Of a stretch of 64,000 nucleotides of DNA, positions 1 to 55,477 are shown piece after piece. The notes beneath the pieces were generated by a model. That model did no database searches. It was not told where the DNA came from and saw nothing but the letters and a program-made list of their open reading frames with translations. How positions within the stretch are numbered: position 1 is the first letter of the stretch; every line of letters begins with the position of its first letter. Origin of the DNA: Arctopsyche grandis (Eukaryota > Arthropoda > Insecta > Trichoptera > Hydropsychidae); NCBI RefSeq assembly GCF_051622035.1, contig NC_135362.1, forward strand, positions 29,385,001-29,449,000. The letters run 5' to 3'. A program made the position numbers and the translations under genes.

Positions 1-184
1 ACATTCGGTCCCACGGTACCATGGTAACGGTCACTTCTGAGAAGGGACCAATAACGGCCATTGTTTAGCCTACATACACTTAGAGTCTAGATATAATCCT
101 TGAAACCAATTATAACAGTCCCACAGTCTCTGGGATGCTACTCGGCTTAATCCGATTGCAACTACTCGACGGTGTACGTAACAA
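1..184 (-). mobile_element. LTR fragment, cut by the window edge
   Basis: Reverse-oriented 5' portion of the LTR family seen complete at 46974-47359 and 49608-50037. Its 5' end (TGTTACGTACACCG on the minus strand) is at 184, next to ATAC, the complement of the GTAT duplication seen at 49608. Confidence 0.75.
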
Positions 185-284
185 TACTAACGAGAACTTG
201 AATGCCAAATATTGTGTATTCGCGATTTTCATGGCAAAAATTATCTTTGTGACCACCGCAATGTGACGAATAATCCAATTAGCG
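185..284 (-). repeat. Repeat flank shared with 49490-49607
   Basis: About 100 bp nearly identical, in reverse orientation, to the sequence left of the LTR at 49608 (contains the word ATGGCAAAAATT...GTGACCAC). The same kind of LTR sits beside it in both places, so the composite was probably copied as one unit. Confidence 0.7.
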
Positions 285-329
285 TTTAAATCAAACATAA
301 ATAAATCGTTTTATAAATGAATATGAGTG

Positions 330-510
330 CTTTCAACAATGGCTGTAAAGCGCGCTTCTTAGTCCTTTGCGCAAGTATTGTTGAATGTTGACAGTTGAGA
401 ATTGGCGGCGCTGCGCATCGCCGTTCAATTCGAGTGACAGTTGGGGCTGGCGATTTCCGCTCTTCGGAGCCCCCCTTGCGCCCCCATCAGCACCCCTCAC
501 CACCCCAAAG
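330..510 (+). promoter_or_regulatory. GC-rich putative promoter/5' UTR of GCP2
   Basis: The stretch from about 395 to 505 is much richer in G+C and CpG than the surrounding DNA and lies directly before the GCP2 start codon. No TATA box is obvious, as expected for a housekeeping gene. The transcription start cannot be placed from sequence alone. Confidence 0.4.
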
Positions 511-44611
<44,101 letters not shown>

Positions 44612-44754
44612 CATCACAAATATATATAAACCGTTGTAACTTATCAGTATCAGTTATATTTTGTAACGTAATCTTAGGCTACGTATAATTGGCAGTACAA
44701 ATTTCCCATTTTCGATTCTAGTACTATGTATAAGCGTCATCAAAATCATTCAAT

Positions 44755-44756
<2 letters not shown>

Positions 44757-44842
<86 letters not shown>

Positions 44843-44960
44843 CGAAGCTTCAAAATTTTATATTTTGTACCAACGTTAAAAAAGATTTGATTTTTGTATT
44901 CTTATACATACACAAAATTCGTCAGAAATACATACATAGGTTATACAAATATTCTAGTTT
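44757..44960 (-). repeat. (TA)n array plus 130-bp flank, inverted copy of 16215-16536
   Basis: TATCGAAGCTTCAAAATTTT...GGTTATACAAATATTC, the reverse of the repeat at 16215. It lies about 150 bp after the GCP2 stop, so it may fall in the 3' UTR. Confidence 0.85.
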
Positions 44961-45182
44961 TTGAAATTAAATAAGTGTATTTATATGATATCGACGGTCG
45001 TTCCTTTTCATGCCACCCCATTAGAATGAAGAGAGTGTTATATGTATATTTTACAATTGAAATGTTTCGAAACATTTGTTGATATTGTTATTTTCATAGT
45101 GAAACCTTTACTCAAGACTCGTCTCAAAGCAATAAACTAGTGAAATGTTGGAACTGTAATAAATTAAGAATTAGTTTTAATT

Positions 45183-45725
45183 AAAGGTTGTGACTATTTG
45201 CAGGTACATACTATATCTGCAAATGATTGGCTATTTGCAGGTACATACTATATCTGCAAATTATTGGCTATTTGCAGGTACTATATCTGCGACAGGCGCA
45301 AAGCCTTCTACGCATGCGCGTGAACTGTCACTGTCAGCGTGTTTACTGTTAAAATTTTGTTTGAAGCCTCTTAAAATTTAGTTCGAACTCGCAAAGTGAC
45401 GTATAGTAAAAAATATAATCCAAATTAGTTATTATTATTAATTGTTAGAAAATGATTATCATATACAACGTATAATACATACATACAAGTACAAGCCGCG
45501 AAGAAGCTAATTGATATAAATCTATTATAATAACGTGCGAAATTTATTTGCCTCGTGTATAATGAACGATTGATTAAACAAGTCTAGCATACATTAAATG
45601 TATGAAATTATAATCGGATTATAAGTTCACGCGCATGCGCAGAAGGCTTTGCGCCTGTCGCAGATATAGTACCTACAAATAGCCAATAATTCGCCGATAT
45701 AGTACCTGCAAATAGCCACAACCTT
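45183..45725. mobile_element. MITE with long inverted ends made of short tandem repeats
   Basis: The left end holds three copies of a ~38-bp unit (GGCTATTTGCAGGTAC...), the right end two copies inverted. Both then read CTGCGACAGGCGCAAAGCCT and GCATGCGCGTGAAC. The outer bases are TTAATTAAAGGTTGTG and, inverted, TTAATTAAGGTTGTG, so TTAA may be the target. Confidence 0.75.
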
Positions 45726-46905
45726 AATTAAATGAAGATTTTAATTAGAGTATCCATAAAATCTTGCCGCCTCAAATATTGATAATTTTAGATTTCAATT
45801 TAATTTTATATTATAAAATACTCGTCATAAAATACAAAACAAAAGTACAATTTGATTTTGGATTCTCAAGATTTTGCTGTCTATTCTAAAATTTAGGTGT
45901 GCATAATTCTTCTATAAGTTTTTGTAGTAGAACTATGTACAATGTATAATATGTTGCTTAACAAAGATATCTTGTAATAGTAATATATCTAAATTTGTTG
46001 TGTATATTCGTGTAATACATATTATCTGATCGGCTTTTATTGTGATCCAATGAATCCATAAATAAATACTTTATTTCACTAATCTTATCTCAAATGAAAT
46101 TATTTTTATCTACTATGTGATATGAATTTGCCATATATAATATACATGCATTATAAAATGTGTATTTAAAAATTATTAACGTTTTTAAAACAGTGTGTAT
46201 TATTTTTAACATTTCATTTTATATGTTTCTACATATGTAGAATTAAAAATTGTATGTCTTGCCTCTCAGCACTGACCAGTATCACTATTTTAATCGTTAA
46301 CATTTAAGGTTTAGTTATTCTAACGTTTGATCAGTTGTTGATTGTTTTATTAATTCACTTTTATTCATATTTTTATGTTTGCAAATAGTCACAAATTATT
46401 TAAATAATACTGGCCTATTTTATGAAGTGAAATTTTGCACGAAATATATTTTTATATATGTATACATAGTTAAATATTGTGCCATAGTATATAAATACAT
46501 ATGCCCTTGCATTGTTACTTGCCGACGTTCAATATTAATATATGAAACATGCACTCTTTTAAAGCAAAAGTGAATAAAATGTATCGTAAGTGATTTTGCA
46601 TTGACAGTAACATTGAACGTGGATTCAGAGTTGTGATATATTTTGGTACCAAATTATTATTCCCTTCACTGAAGCTCTGTATTTGTGTATAAAATACATT
46701 GTATTTATTGTTTGTACGTAGATATTAGTCTTTTTTTTAATTAGTAATGCGCTTGTTTTCAATTACCATGTTATGTTCCTTGTTTTATATTTTTTCCTAA
46801 CAAAAATTTAACAGACCAGGTAAAATTATTAATAAAACATTTTGAAATTATATACTATTTATTACAGATATATGTAAATCCAAAACCTTTGTATTTATTT
46901 TTTTA
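45726..46905. other. No gene seen; one dispersed repeat
   Basis: AT-rich DNA after GCP2. 46556-46785 (AAAGCAAAAGTGAATAAAAT, TTTGCATTGACAGT, CCCTTCACTGAAGCTCTG) matches 60905-61115, an unidentified repeat. Several AATAAA words (for example near 46060) could serve as GCP2 or repeat poly(A) signals. Confidence 0.35.
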
Positions 46906-46972
46906 TTTATGCCAGGAAGGCGTAACATAACATCTCTGGCTAGAAACATTGTACATTTGACACAGAGATAAT
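46906..46972 (-). mobile_element. SINE 3' tail fragment
   Basis: ATGCCAGGAAGGCGTAACAT is the inverted SINE tail; the rest of the SINE is cut off by the LTR at 46974. Confidence 0.5.
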
Positions 46973-46973
46973 A

Positions 46974-47359
46974 TTGTTGCGTAGGGGTGGGTGGAGGATC
47001 CAAGTAAAAGGCCAACAGTCGTTTCACAGCATTTATTGATGATTCAGGAGATATACGTACTGACAGTGCTCAGTCCAGAATGACATGATATCGCCTACGT
47101 ACCGCCTTATAAAGGGTAGATCTCTCAGGACGCCTAATCTGTTTACCTGTTGTATAGTCACGTATTTGGATATGTATTTCTACGACATTGGGTCTCCCCG
47201 TACCGATTCTGATAAATAGCTAATAACGGTCATTGTTTAGCCTAAATGCACTTAGAGTCCAGATATAATCTTTGGAAGTAAGTGCGAGCACTTAGTTAAC
47301 CCGATAACAAATATCCGTTGGTCTAAGTGCAATTCGCTCAATCCGCGGCGTACGTAACA
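46974..47359 (-). mobile_element. Solo LTR, 386 bp
   Basis: On the minus strand it starts TGTTACGTACGCCGCGGATT and ends CCACCCCTACGCAACA, flanked by ATAT on both sides. TATA-like CCTTTATAAGGCGG and AATAAA (CATCAATAAATGCTGTGAA) are present. No internal region, so it arose by LTR-LTR recombination or is an orphan. Confidence 0.9.
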
Positions 47360-47475
47360 ATATTATACAAATTAAATTCATATCAATTAAAAAATATGTA
47401 AATTTTCTGCATTTTAAACAATTCAGCGAAATCTGAGATTGCTGAAAACTTGAGATATACGAGAAAATGGGTCAG

Positions 47476-47645
47476 GTTGCCGATTCGTTGAAACCGTTTC
47501 AATGAAAATCAGGTAAATTGACAAACTCTGATTGGAAACGATCGACCTGGAGTCACAAATCCAAGGTCTGGCCAGCAGAAACCAGTGGGACTTGAACCCG
47601 TGACCACTTTGTTCAAAGCATTATATGCTAACCACTAATCTATTC
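47476..47645 (-). mobile_element. tRNA-derived SINE, head and body
   Basis: Minus strand: CTGCAGAATAGATTAGTGGT (A box), GTCACGGGTTCAAGTCCC (B box), then TTTGTGACTCCAGGTCGAT and GAAACGGTTTC. The 3' tail is missing. Confidence 0.72.
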
Positions 47646-47833
47646 TGCAGCACATACATTTTTTTGGGTTTGGGTGAAAAGCTTTCCTACTTGTTCCGAC
47701 ATTACATCGTCATCGTCATCACCCAGCCTTGCAAATATTCCATCGATGACTTCAAATATCGCATTCCCTTTCATTACTTTCTGCCGGTTCTTGGCCTGCT
47801 GGTGTTCATTTTGGTAGATTTAAAGATTGGGGA

Positions 47834-48770
47834 ATGAGCATTAAGAATAAAAAATCGAATACTAATACTACTTCTATGTCTGCCACTGACGTTGTTTCAT
47901 CATTAGAGCTGCGCCCAAGTGTTTCATTTGCTGATGTTTGTACGGGAGCTGCTAGATGTTTGAAGCCTGATATTAAAACTACGTCTACAAGTATTAGTGA
48001 ATCTTCTATGGAAACGGTCGCAGTGACGTCGATGTTTGCCTCTTCTCCTACATCTGCCTGCTCAAATGGTCCTGATAGTCGTGATTCTGTTGTGACTGTG
48101 TTGGCTTCTTCTTCTGCTTCCTCTTCCGTTTCGTCTCCATTGGCTCAACCTCCGTTGGCTCAATCAAAACTGCCATTTCTTGTCTCAAAGAAAGTCACGC
48201 GCCAAACTGGGAGACCGAAAATTGGTAATTTATTACCAAAATGCACGAGGTCTCAGGACAAAGCTGGGTGCGTTTAATTCAGCCGTTTCTACTACATATT
48301 TGTGATGATATGGTAGCACTAACGGAAACATGGTTGACTTCATCATTTTTTGATGCTGAACTTTTTGATTCTTCCTGGAGGCTGCATCGTCGCGATAGAG
48401 TAGAACGACGTGGTGGTGGTGTATTATTTGCTTGTCGTGATTGGTTTCGGTCAGTCCGGATGACAAATTTTGAAACTCTATCTGGTGAGGACTTATAGAA
48501 TTCATAACTTGAAAATCTTAATCGAGAAAGAATATTACGAAATACAAAAACCTTGTAAACATAGAATGAATTCAAGACGATAAACGATATATAATAATAA
48601 TAATTATTATTTTTAGTTGTTTGTGTATATATATATGTTTTGTTTTTGTTATGTCTAATTTATTATTTTGTTTCTTGTCTTTTCTGTTATATTTTTGACC
48701 ATTGTGGCGCATTAGGAATTCCTGTAATGCTACAACGGTCCAAACTTTAAATAAATAAATAAATTACCAC
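47834..48770 (+). pseudogene. Collapsed LINE: ORF1 start, endonuclease fragment and 3' end
   Basis: 47834-48277 is a Ser/Thr-rich 147-aa frame (MSIKNKKSNTNTTSMSATDV...), typical of a LINE ORF1 N-terminus. 48300-48490 encodes part of the AP-type endonuclease (VALTETWLTSSFFDAELFDS, RRGGGVLFACRD). The sequence then jumps to a 3' UTR with CATTGTGGCGCATTAGGA and a (TAAA)n tail at about 48749-48765. The same 3' UTR follows the LINE at 57340, so about 3 kb of ORF2 was lost. Confidence 0.7.
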
Positions 48771-49004
48771 TTATTTTTAATACGATAATGAAAATGTTTT
48801 TCAAATTAATTTTTTTACGAAAAAACAAATGACAATGCTTAATCGTTTTGCTATATTAATATGGGACGTAATTAATTGTACTTAATTTTAGACCATATTC
48901 ATATAAGCTTTGGTAATAACAATTTGCACCCATAACAAATATAATGCACTTTTGTTATGTGATATGCTAATGCTCATCTCTAAAACATTTCGCCCTGCAA
49001 ATAA

Positions 49005-49330
49005 AAAAATGCCCCTCTCTAAAATAGCTGGTACATCAGATTCAGCGTTCGCCCGGAAAATCAAACGTCAAATGGGTTGCCAGTAACAAAAATATTAAAT
49101 GAATAGGGTCAACACTAACTTAACCTAACCTAACCTAACCCTTAAATAAATAAGTGTTGGCTGCTAAGATATTACGATGTGTTTGGATGGATATTACGAT
49201 GTGTGGACCATGAGCAGAGTGGGAATAGACAGGAGCGGGGCAATGCACTATCACCCAACTGTCAAAAATTATAATTTCACTGACAAGGGCCAGTGAAAAT
49301 GTAATTGGATATGTTTTTCAAAAAAAATAT
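49005..49330. repeat. Partial relative of the 21258 MITE with CCTAA run
   Basis: AATCAAACGTCAAATGGGTT at about 49060 then ACTTAACCTAACCTAACCTA at 49119, as in 21258-21540, but no clear right inverted end. Confidence 0.5.
49119..49144. repeat. Interstitial CCTAA (TTAGG-type) run
   Basis: Four CCTAA units in a row. Similar 2-4 unit runs occur near 3020, 3480 (inverted), 21375, 26360 (inverted), 38445 (inverted), 42705 and 43945 (inverted), always inside repeated DNA, so they spread with elements rather than marking a chromosome end. Confidence 0.7.
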
Positions 49331-49479
49331 ATTATAATTCAAAAAATATGTAAAAATTGTTGATAAAATCTTGATTTTTTTTGGCATAAAATATAGATGT
49401 AGATTAACATTCATACAATATAGATTAACATGCATATTATTTATTAATTAATTTTAAAAACAAACATACAGTATTTCAA

Positions 49480-50150
49480 TATGTTTTTCGGTAATTGGAC
49501 TATTCGTCACATTGCAGTGGTCACAAAGACAATTTTTGCCATGAAAATCGCGAATACACAATATTTGGCACTCAAGTTCTCGTTAGTATGATAGTTATCG
49601 TTAGTATTGAGTATCACCGCCGAGTAAGTGCAATCGGATTAGACCGAGTAGCATCCCAGAGACTGTGTGACCGTTATAATTGGTTTCGAGGATTATCTCC
49701 AGGCTTAAGTACAAGTCGGCTAACAATAAGATAACCCCAAATGCACTTAGCGGGGGTAGCGGTAACTCGGTCGCATTCCGGTAGAGTTCTCAGAACCCAA
49801 AGCGGTAGTGTTGGACTGACTTCCGTGGCACATCTAGTACGTGACCATAACAATAGGTAAACAAACCGGACGTCGAAGATGCCCTGAGAGACCTTTTCCT
49901 TTATAAGGAGGTACTTATGCAATATCAAGACATTCTGGACGGAGTACTTGCGGTGTGCGTATATTCTTAATCACCAATAAATGCTGTGAAACGACTTTGT
50001 CTTTTTACTTGGATCCTCTACCCACCCCTACGCAACAGTATGATGAACTTTTCGGCTGCCAGATGTTCCGTTATAGAGATTTTAGTGACTTTGTGACCAG
50101 TAATCACCGAATCATCTTTTTCATAACATTGATACCCAACAAGTTTTTAA
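49480..50150. mobile_element. MITE-like repeat split by a solo LTR
   Basis: Left half 49490-49607 and right half 50042-50150 (GATGTTCCGTTATAGAGATT...) both resemble the intact small element at 55478-55640. The LTR sits in the middle with its GTAT duplication. Confidence 0.65.
49608..50037 (+). mobile_element. Solo LTR, 430 bp
   Basis: From TGAGTATCACCGCCGAGTAA to CCACCCCTACGCAACA, flanked by GTAT at 49604-49607 and 50038-50041. TATA-like CTTTATAAGGAGG near 49910 and AATAAATGCTGTGAAACG near 49976. Confidence 0.88.
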
Positions 50151-50651
50151 AACATTAAAACAACAGTATATAAAAATCACACACATGAAATGAAATAATT
50201 ATTTATTTATAATCATTATCATTATTAACATAATTAGAAATAAAAGTAAAGAATAAAAAATAAGGAAATTTTTGAATAATGGGAGATATACATTCATACA
50301 TATGTACATACATAAGATATTAGGAATTAGAATTAGAATAAGAAAAATGTTTATTTCACAATAAAAATTTAAAGGAAGACAAGGTACCTACAATAAAATG
50401 GATCACTATACATATAAGGGAATTTTAAGATATGTGGAAAAATCTGTAAGATATGTGAGAGAAGAGCAAAATCTGGAAAACAATGGCCTCAAGAGGTCCA
50501 TGAATAATCAATTATGAATATTTATATTATTTGCATTCCACCTAATTTATGTACGTATATACATATATGTGCTTTCCAAATCAACACTTGTAAGATGTAT
50601 CTTTAAAAAACAATGGTAATATCTAGTTAATCAAATCAATTTAGTGCATTG
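50151..50651. other. 3' flank of painless-3, no gene seen
   Basis: AT-rich; probably 3' UTR and downstream DNA of painless-3. No repeat family recognised. Confidence 0.3.
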
Positions 50652-53491
50652 TCATTGTGATTGTATCGATTTGGTTTGCTGCGTCAATTTCGGTGATAAT
50701 GCGTCACATTTGCTTTGATTTTGAACAATTTCGGATAATATTTTATAATTTTCTAATATCTTCTCGTATCTGGATTGTTCTTTTTCTTCACGTGAACGCT
50801 TACTTAAAATAGTATCCGCATCTTCAATTATATTCATGCTTAACTTTAATTCACAGTCTTTATCTTTGTAGTCATATTCACTGTTGCTTTCTTCTCGATG
50901 TATTACAATTTTCAACGATTGATTTGTTTTAACCCCGATTTTAGCTATCGCTATGAAATAAGTCCACGGAGATGACTTCGATATTGACTTATTCAAATGT
51001 TTTCGACTTGATATATAGTGTATATAATATTTTTCCATGTTTGATATTGCTCGTATTTGCGATAGAATGTCAACCATATTTGCATCGGCCCTAATGGTTT
51101 GAATGTCGTTTACCACCAGTCCCATGAGCATGTTGAACAAAATGATAATTAACATAAACACAAACATTATGAATATATTTAATTTAACTGGATCCATTTC
51201 AAAATTCATATCGCTAGCGTCAAACTGTCCCGTTGACATTATGATAGTCTTGATAAGAGACATCACTGTATGCGGGTATAGATCTGGTTGTACATGAAGA
51301 TCGTCCTCTTCTTCTTCTGGTGGATTCATAAATTCTCTAATTGACTTTATAGTGCTTTCGAAGAATGAAATTGGTATGCGATAGTATTCATACTCTATCT
51401 CCCCTTCTAATTCCACCGCATGCAACAGTTTATAGAAGCTTAAAGCAAATCCTGTAATGATGATGGAATGCAAAAAGAAAAACTTAACATAGTTCACTGA
51501 TACATTTTTAAATACTGCCATGTTCATTGAAAGGATATTAATTCGGCCAATGGTAAAGTAGAGTGCAAATGAAGCGACCAAAACTGCAATTGCGGAATAT
51601 TCCATTATCAATGTACGAAATAAACAGCAACTAAAAAATAACGTTAGTAGATTTTCAATATCTGCGAAGTACGTTCGTGAAAAATGTCCAGCTTTCATCA
51701 TTTCAATACAACAAAACCCAAAGAAAAGTGTCGATTGAATCCAATTGATTGAATTCCCTTTAGCAATACTAAAAATGACTAAAATCCAAAAAATTAAATA
51801 ATAAACAATGGATCCTATGAATGCATTACTCATTGTTTTCTTCTTCAAGTATAGAAAGCTCGTGATGACTGGATGCGTGAGAAGCGACTTCAATTCTGAA
51901 TGCCCAGCCATGTATGTTAGTCCATTCCATTCTGTTTGTAGAAATTTATCTTCCTTCTTGATCTCAGCTTCTGAACGTCCATTCTCCTTTTTATAGTGTT
52001 GCGGCATCAAAAAAGTATAGTTGAATTTAATTTCGTAATTTTCATCGTCAGGATTTTTATCACTCGTGGTCAAACATTCGTCAAGGAACTTCTTCATAGT
52101 TTTTGATAGAATGTCCGCTATAGGAAGCTCGTTATAAACATTCATAGTGTTGATGCTTGCACCGTTCCTCAACAAATCCAACACAATAATTTGATCACCG
52201 TTTTTAACCGCATAATGCAGGGCAGTGTTTTGTTTATCATCTGTATAATTAATCTGTGAACGTATCGTATCATTTTTTAATAATATTTTAATGCATTCTC
52301 TCTTGTTGGTTTCGCTGCAATGTCGTTTATTAATATACTTTCCCTTTAATGCTATTTGTAGCAATGATTCGCCATTTATGGCATCTACCGAGGTGTTCCC
52401 ATTCGCTAGCAATATATTCAATATTTTATAAAAGCCATTGCGACAAGCGATGGCTATTGATTTCGCATCATTTCCTGGACCTGTCAAGTTAGGATCAATT
52501 CCATTTTTTAACAGAACAGACACAACTGTATCGATGCCATTATCACAAGCGTATTGCACTAAAATATACAAGTATCCCTCATCACTGAGTAATCTTCGGA
52601 ATTCGTTTGTGTTTTTGAACTCTTCGAAATCATTCAGAAATTGCTTTTCTCTGTTACCGTTCAAATGCGAAAGTAACTGGTGAAAATAAACAGCATCATG
52701 CGAAATTGATTTAGACCTGAGGCTAGTCATCAGATGGGGAAACAATTTTTGTATCATCGAACCTGCAGTCTGTCCTTCGTCATCTTCAAGATTAAAATCG
52801 ATGGAGTATTTAGATCGTATGATTATAAATTTAATAACGAATTCTAAAATCCCCTCTGCTGCCGATTTCAATGCTGTTTTATTTTTCATATCAGTAATAT
52901 TTACGTCTGTTCCAGCTTTGAGCAGTTCCTCTATTACGCCCAAGAATTTTATCATGGTTTCTGTATATTCGCTATTAATTTTTTTAATCGCCAGATGCAA
53001 TACTGTGTTCCCGTCGCTTAAAATATTAACTTCCACGTGTCTGCTCAGCAATTCTTCCATGATTTCAATATCACCCGTTTCAGCGGCGAAATGTATAGCC
53101 GCTTTTTTATGTACGGGATTGATTTTATTAAGCCTGGCATTTTTATTTAAGAGTAATGCGACAAATTTACTATTACCACATTCAGAACACGCTATTTCCA
53201 GACATGTTTTGTTGTCTGGGTATCCGTAACAGTAATCGACATCAACGAATTTTGAATGTAGCAATTGATGGAATTCTGTTAGATTTTTTTTACGTAGAGC
53301 TTGAAGCAATCGTTCTTGAGGACCGACAAGCAATTGAAATCGTAGTAAATGCCAATAAGTCTTCAAGTAACGTTTCGAGTTCTCTTGGTAAGCTCGATGT
53401 TCTTGGTCTTGTCGATTTAAAAAAATGTCTAGTTCGTCAATCTTCTTTGATTTTGAACTAAACATATTTGTATGTATATTCCTCTGCTCAT
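50652..53491 (-). CDS. pain: Painless-like TRPA cation channel, copy 3 (CDS 50652-53465)
   Basis: Intact 937-aa paralogue outside GCP2. An N-terminal extension of about 47 residues (MFSSKSKKIDELDIF...) precedes GPQERLLQALRKKNL, the usual family start. Ankyrin repeats include AAIHFAAETGDIE and NTALHYAVKNGDQ. The pre-S1 block is NPDDENYEIKFNYTFL. The S5-pore turret is long and very acidic (PPEEEEDDLH). The pore motif is MSTGQFDASD near residue 746: Q replaces the E of copies 1, 2 and fly Painless (GEFD). S6 and the following segment read FNMLMGLVVNDIQTIRADAN in place of FNLLNGLAVSDTQ. There is no C-terminal CCxLP-type block. Acceptor TATTTCAG ends at 53492, 26 nt before the ATG. The open frame over 2.8 kb argues that the gene is functional. 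Confidence 0.92.
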
Positions 53492-53514
53492 CTGAAATAC
53501 ATAATCGGTAACAA

Positions 53515-53710
53515 TAAAGGTATGTTTATACTAGCTCAGCACAGACCGGCAACTGCACGTAAACAGCATTTCGGAAAATATTCTTAAGTACATAATATAT
53601 GGACACATTCAAATGCTTCATAATTCATACGTAACGACAGTAACCGACAAAATGAATTCATACTATACAGCAGTGTATGTCATCGTATCGCAAATTCGGT
53701 TGTACAATTT
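53515..53710. repeat. Dispersed repeat, same family as 15307 and 19436
   Basis: GGTATGTTTATACTAGCTCA, CAACTGCACGTAAACAGCAT, GGACACATTCAAATG, TTCATACTATACAGCAGTG. Lies just upstream of the painless-3 acceptor. Confidence 0.55.
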
Positions 53711-53848
53711 GTTTTGGACAAAATTTTGACTCTAATAACAATGATTTTTTAATAACATTCGAGTCTTCGAATGACTTGTTTACTAATTTATACTGTATGT
53801 GCCTCGCCTATCAATGTAGTCGACTAACCAGTAGGCATAAGACACACC

Positions 53849-54185
53849 ATTGATTTGTGGCACACCTAATTTAATATGTAGCATCATTGACTTGTGGGAA
53901 ACCTAATTTAATAAGTAACACCATTGATTTATACCACATCTTAAACACCGACTGACCAAAATTGTACAACACTTTGTTGTTTTAAAGAAGAGTATATAAA
54001 CTCATTACTGCTAGAATTTAAGTTAGTCATCACCATCGAAACTCCGAGAGTAGCAGTCAACACATCAGCAGCAGAACAAAGTTAAATAGTGAAGCAAAGT
54101 TAAAGTGAAACAGTTCTTCGTATCTCATTTAAATTCTCAATTCCATAATTAAATCTGTCCTTTTTCGAATATATCTACCAATAAA
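53849..54185 (+). promoter_or_regulatory. TATA promoter with upstream tandem repeats, possibly an LTR remnant
   Basis: Three copies of a ~37-bp unit (ACACCATTGATTTGTGGCAC ... CTAATTTAATATGT) at 53849-53943, then AGAGTATATAAACTC at 53990, a start-like TTAGTCATCACC about 30 nt later, a CAGCAGCAGAAC stretch and CAATAAAATAAATGAG at about 54180. The order repeats-TATA-start-AATAAA is what an LTR looks like, but no partner LTR or TG...CA border was found. Confidence 0.4.
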
Positions 54186-54259
54186 ATAAATGAGACGCTT
54201 TAATAATTTTAGTTTAAAAAAAAAGAAAAATTATTTAATCTTTCATGAATATTTAATCA

Positions 54260-54836
54260 ATGAATATTGGAATCTATAATCGGGTATTTTATCTTCCATT
54301 TGTAGTACTTTTCAGCTTTCAAATCTTTCTAAGTAGTCGTCCAGTTCAAATCAAACGTCAAAAGTACGTATTTTCACTGGGGTTTTTTCTATTGATAACT
54401 GGCTTACCTCGATAAAATAAACGAGTTTTTGTTATTAATCCACAAGAATAGTCGAAATATGATTTTTCTAAGTAGAATTTTATTTAATTCTCATATAAAG
54501 ATAATTTAATATAATATCCCTATTAATTCAATTCAGATTCGTGTAAATACGATTAAATACTAGTACGAGCTTTTTGCTCGCAATTTTACCGATTTAAAGT
54601 TCAGCACACTTCCAATTAACCCTTTTAAACAAAAACAAAAAATAGTGTGGTCAGAACACTATCTCAATAAACATGTTTCAATAGAAAATAGTATTAACAG
54701 TAAGAAAAGATCCCAAGTGAAAATACGTACTTTTGACTTTTGATTTGAACTGGACGACTACTTAGAGAGATTTGAAAGCTGAAAAGTACTACAAATGAAA
54801 GATAAAATACCCGACTATAGATTCCAATATTCATTT
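54260..54836. repeat. Inverted repeat, two ~120-bp arms
   Basis: 54260-54380 (TGAATATTGGAATCTATAAT...AAGTACGTATTTTCACTGG) recurs inverted at 54713-54836 with only a handful of differences and about 330 bp between. A transcript through it would form a long hairpin. It may be a MITE with long ends; no clear target duplication. Confidence 0.8.
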
Positions 54837-55114
54837 TGAACAGGAAATCGACAGATTTTGAGACATCGACCGAACAACACCAAGATATATAAAAATTGCG
54901 CGATTTAAAAAACACATATCTCCGAATCTCGAGCCCATCAACATGTTTTATTACCAGATTCGTGTTCACTGGGAATATATCTATAAGAAAAGTCATATCT
55001 CGTCTCTGAATCAAATAAGTCGTCATTTGTCGAACAGTGTTATCTGCTTATATGACTGTGTACATTATCTGCTGTGTTATTTATAATTTACAGTCAAAAT
55101 GAACTGCCTATAAA

Positions 55115-55290
55115 ATTCCGTGTATACTAGGACAAGCCGATAAACTGTAGTACGAAAAATATTCTTTAATACATTATATGTACATATATGGAAACATTCA
55201 TATATTCCGTAATGTGTACGTGGTTTAGACGTAACGGCAGTAACCGATCTATTCATATTATACAGCAGCATATGTCACAGAAAAGTTTCA
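55115..55290. repeat. Dispersed repeat, same family as 53515
   Basis: CCGTGTATACTAGGACAAGC, GGAAACATTCATATATTCCG, GTAACGGCAGTAACCGATCT, TATTCATATTATACAGCAGC. Confidence 0.5.
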
Positions 55291-55477
55291 ACCAGGGATG
55301 GTTTTCTTTGGCCTCTGTGGTGAGTGCATCCGTACTAGCCAAAGTGCGCATACATATTAGACTGTACAAGTTCCAACAAGTCTGTACTTGCTGGAACGTA
55401 CGCTGCTGTATAGTATGAATAGTACTGTTGTGCTGGGCTGTAGACGTGCAGTGCTGGATAATATACATATGTAAATA

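Noticed and set aside
49119..49144. TTAGG-type telomere
   Set aside because: Only 2-4 units per site, in both orientations, always inside dispersed repeats, so not a chromosome end.
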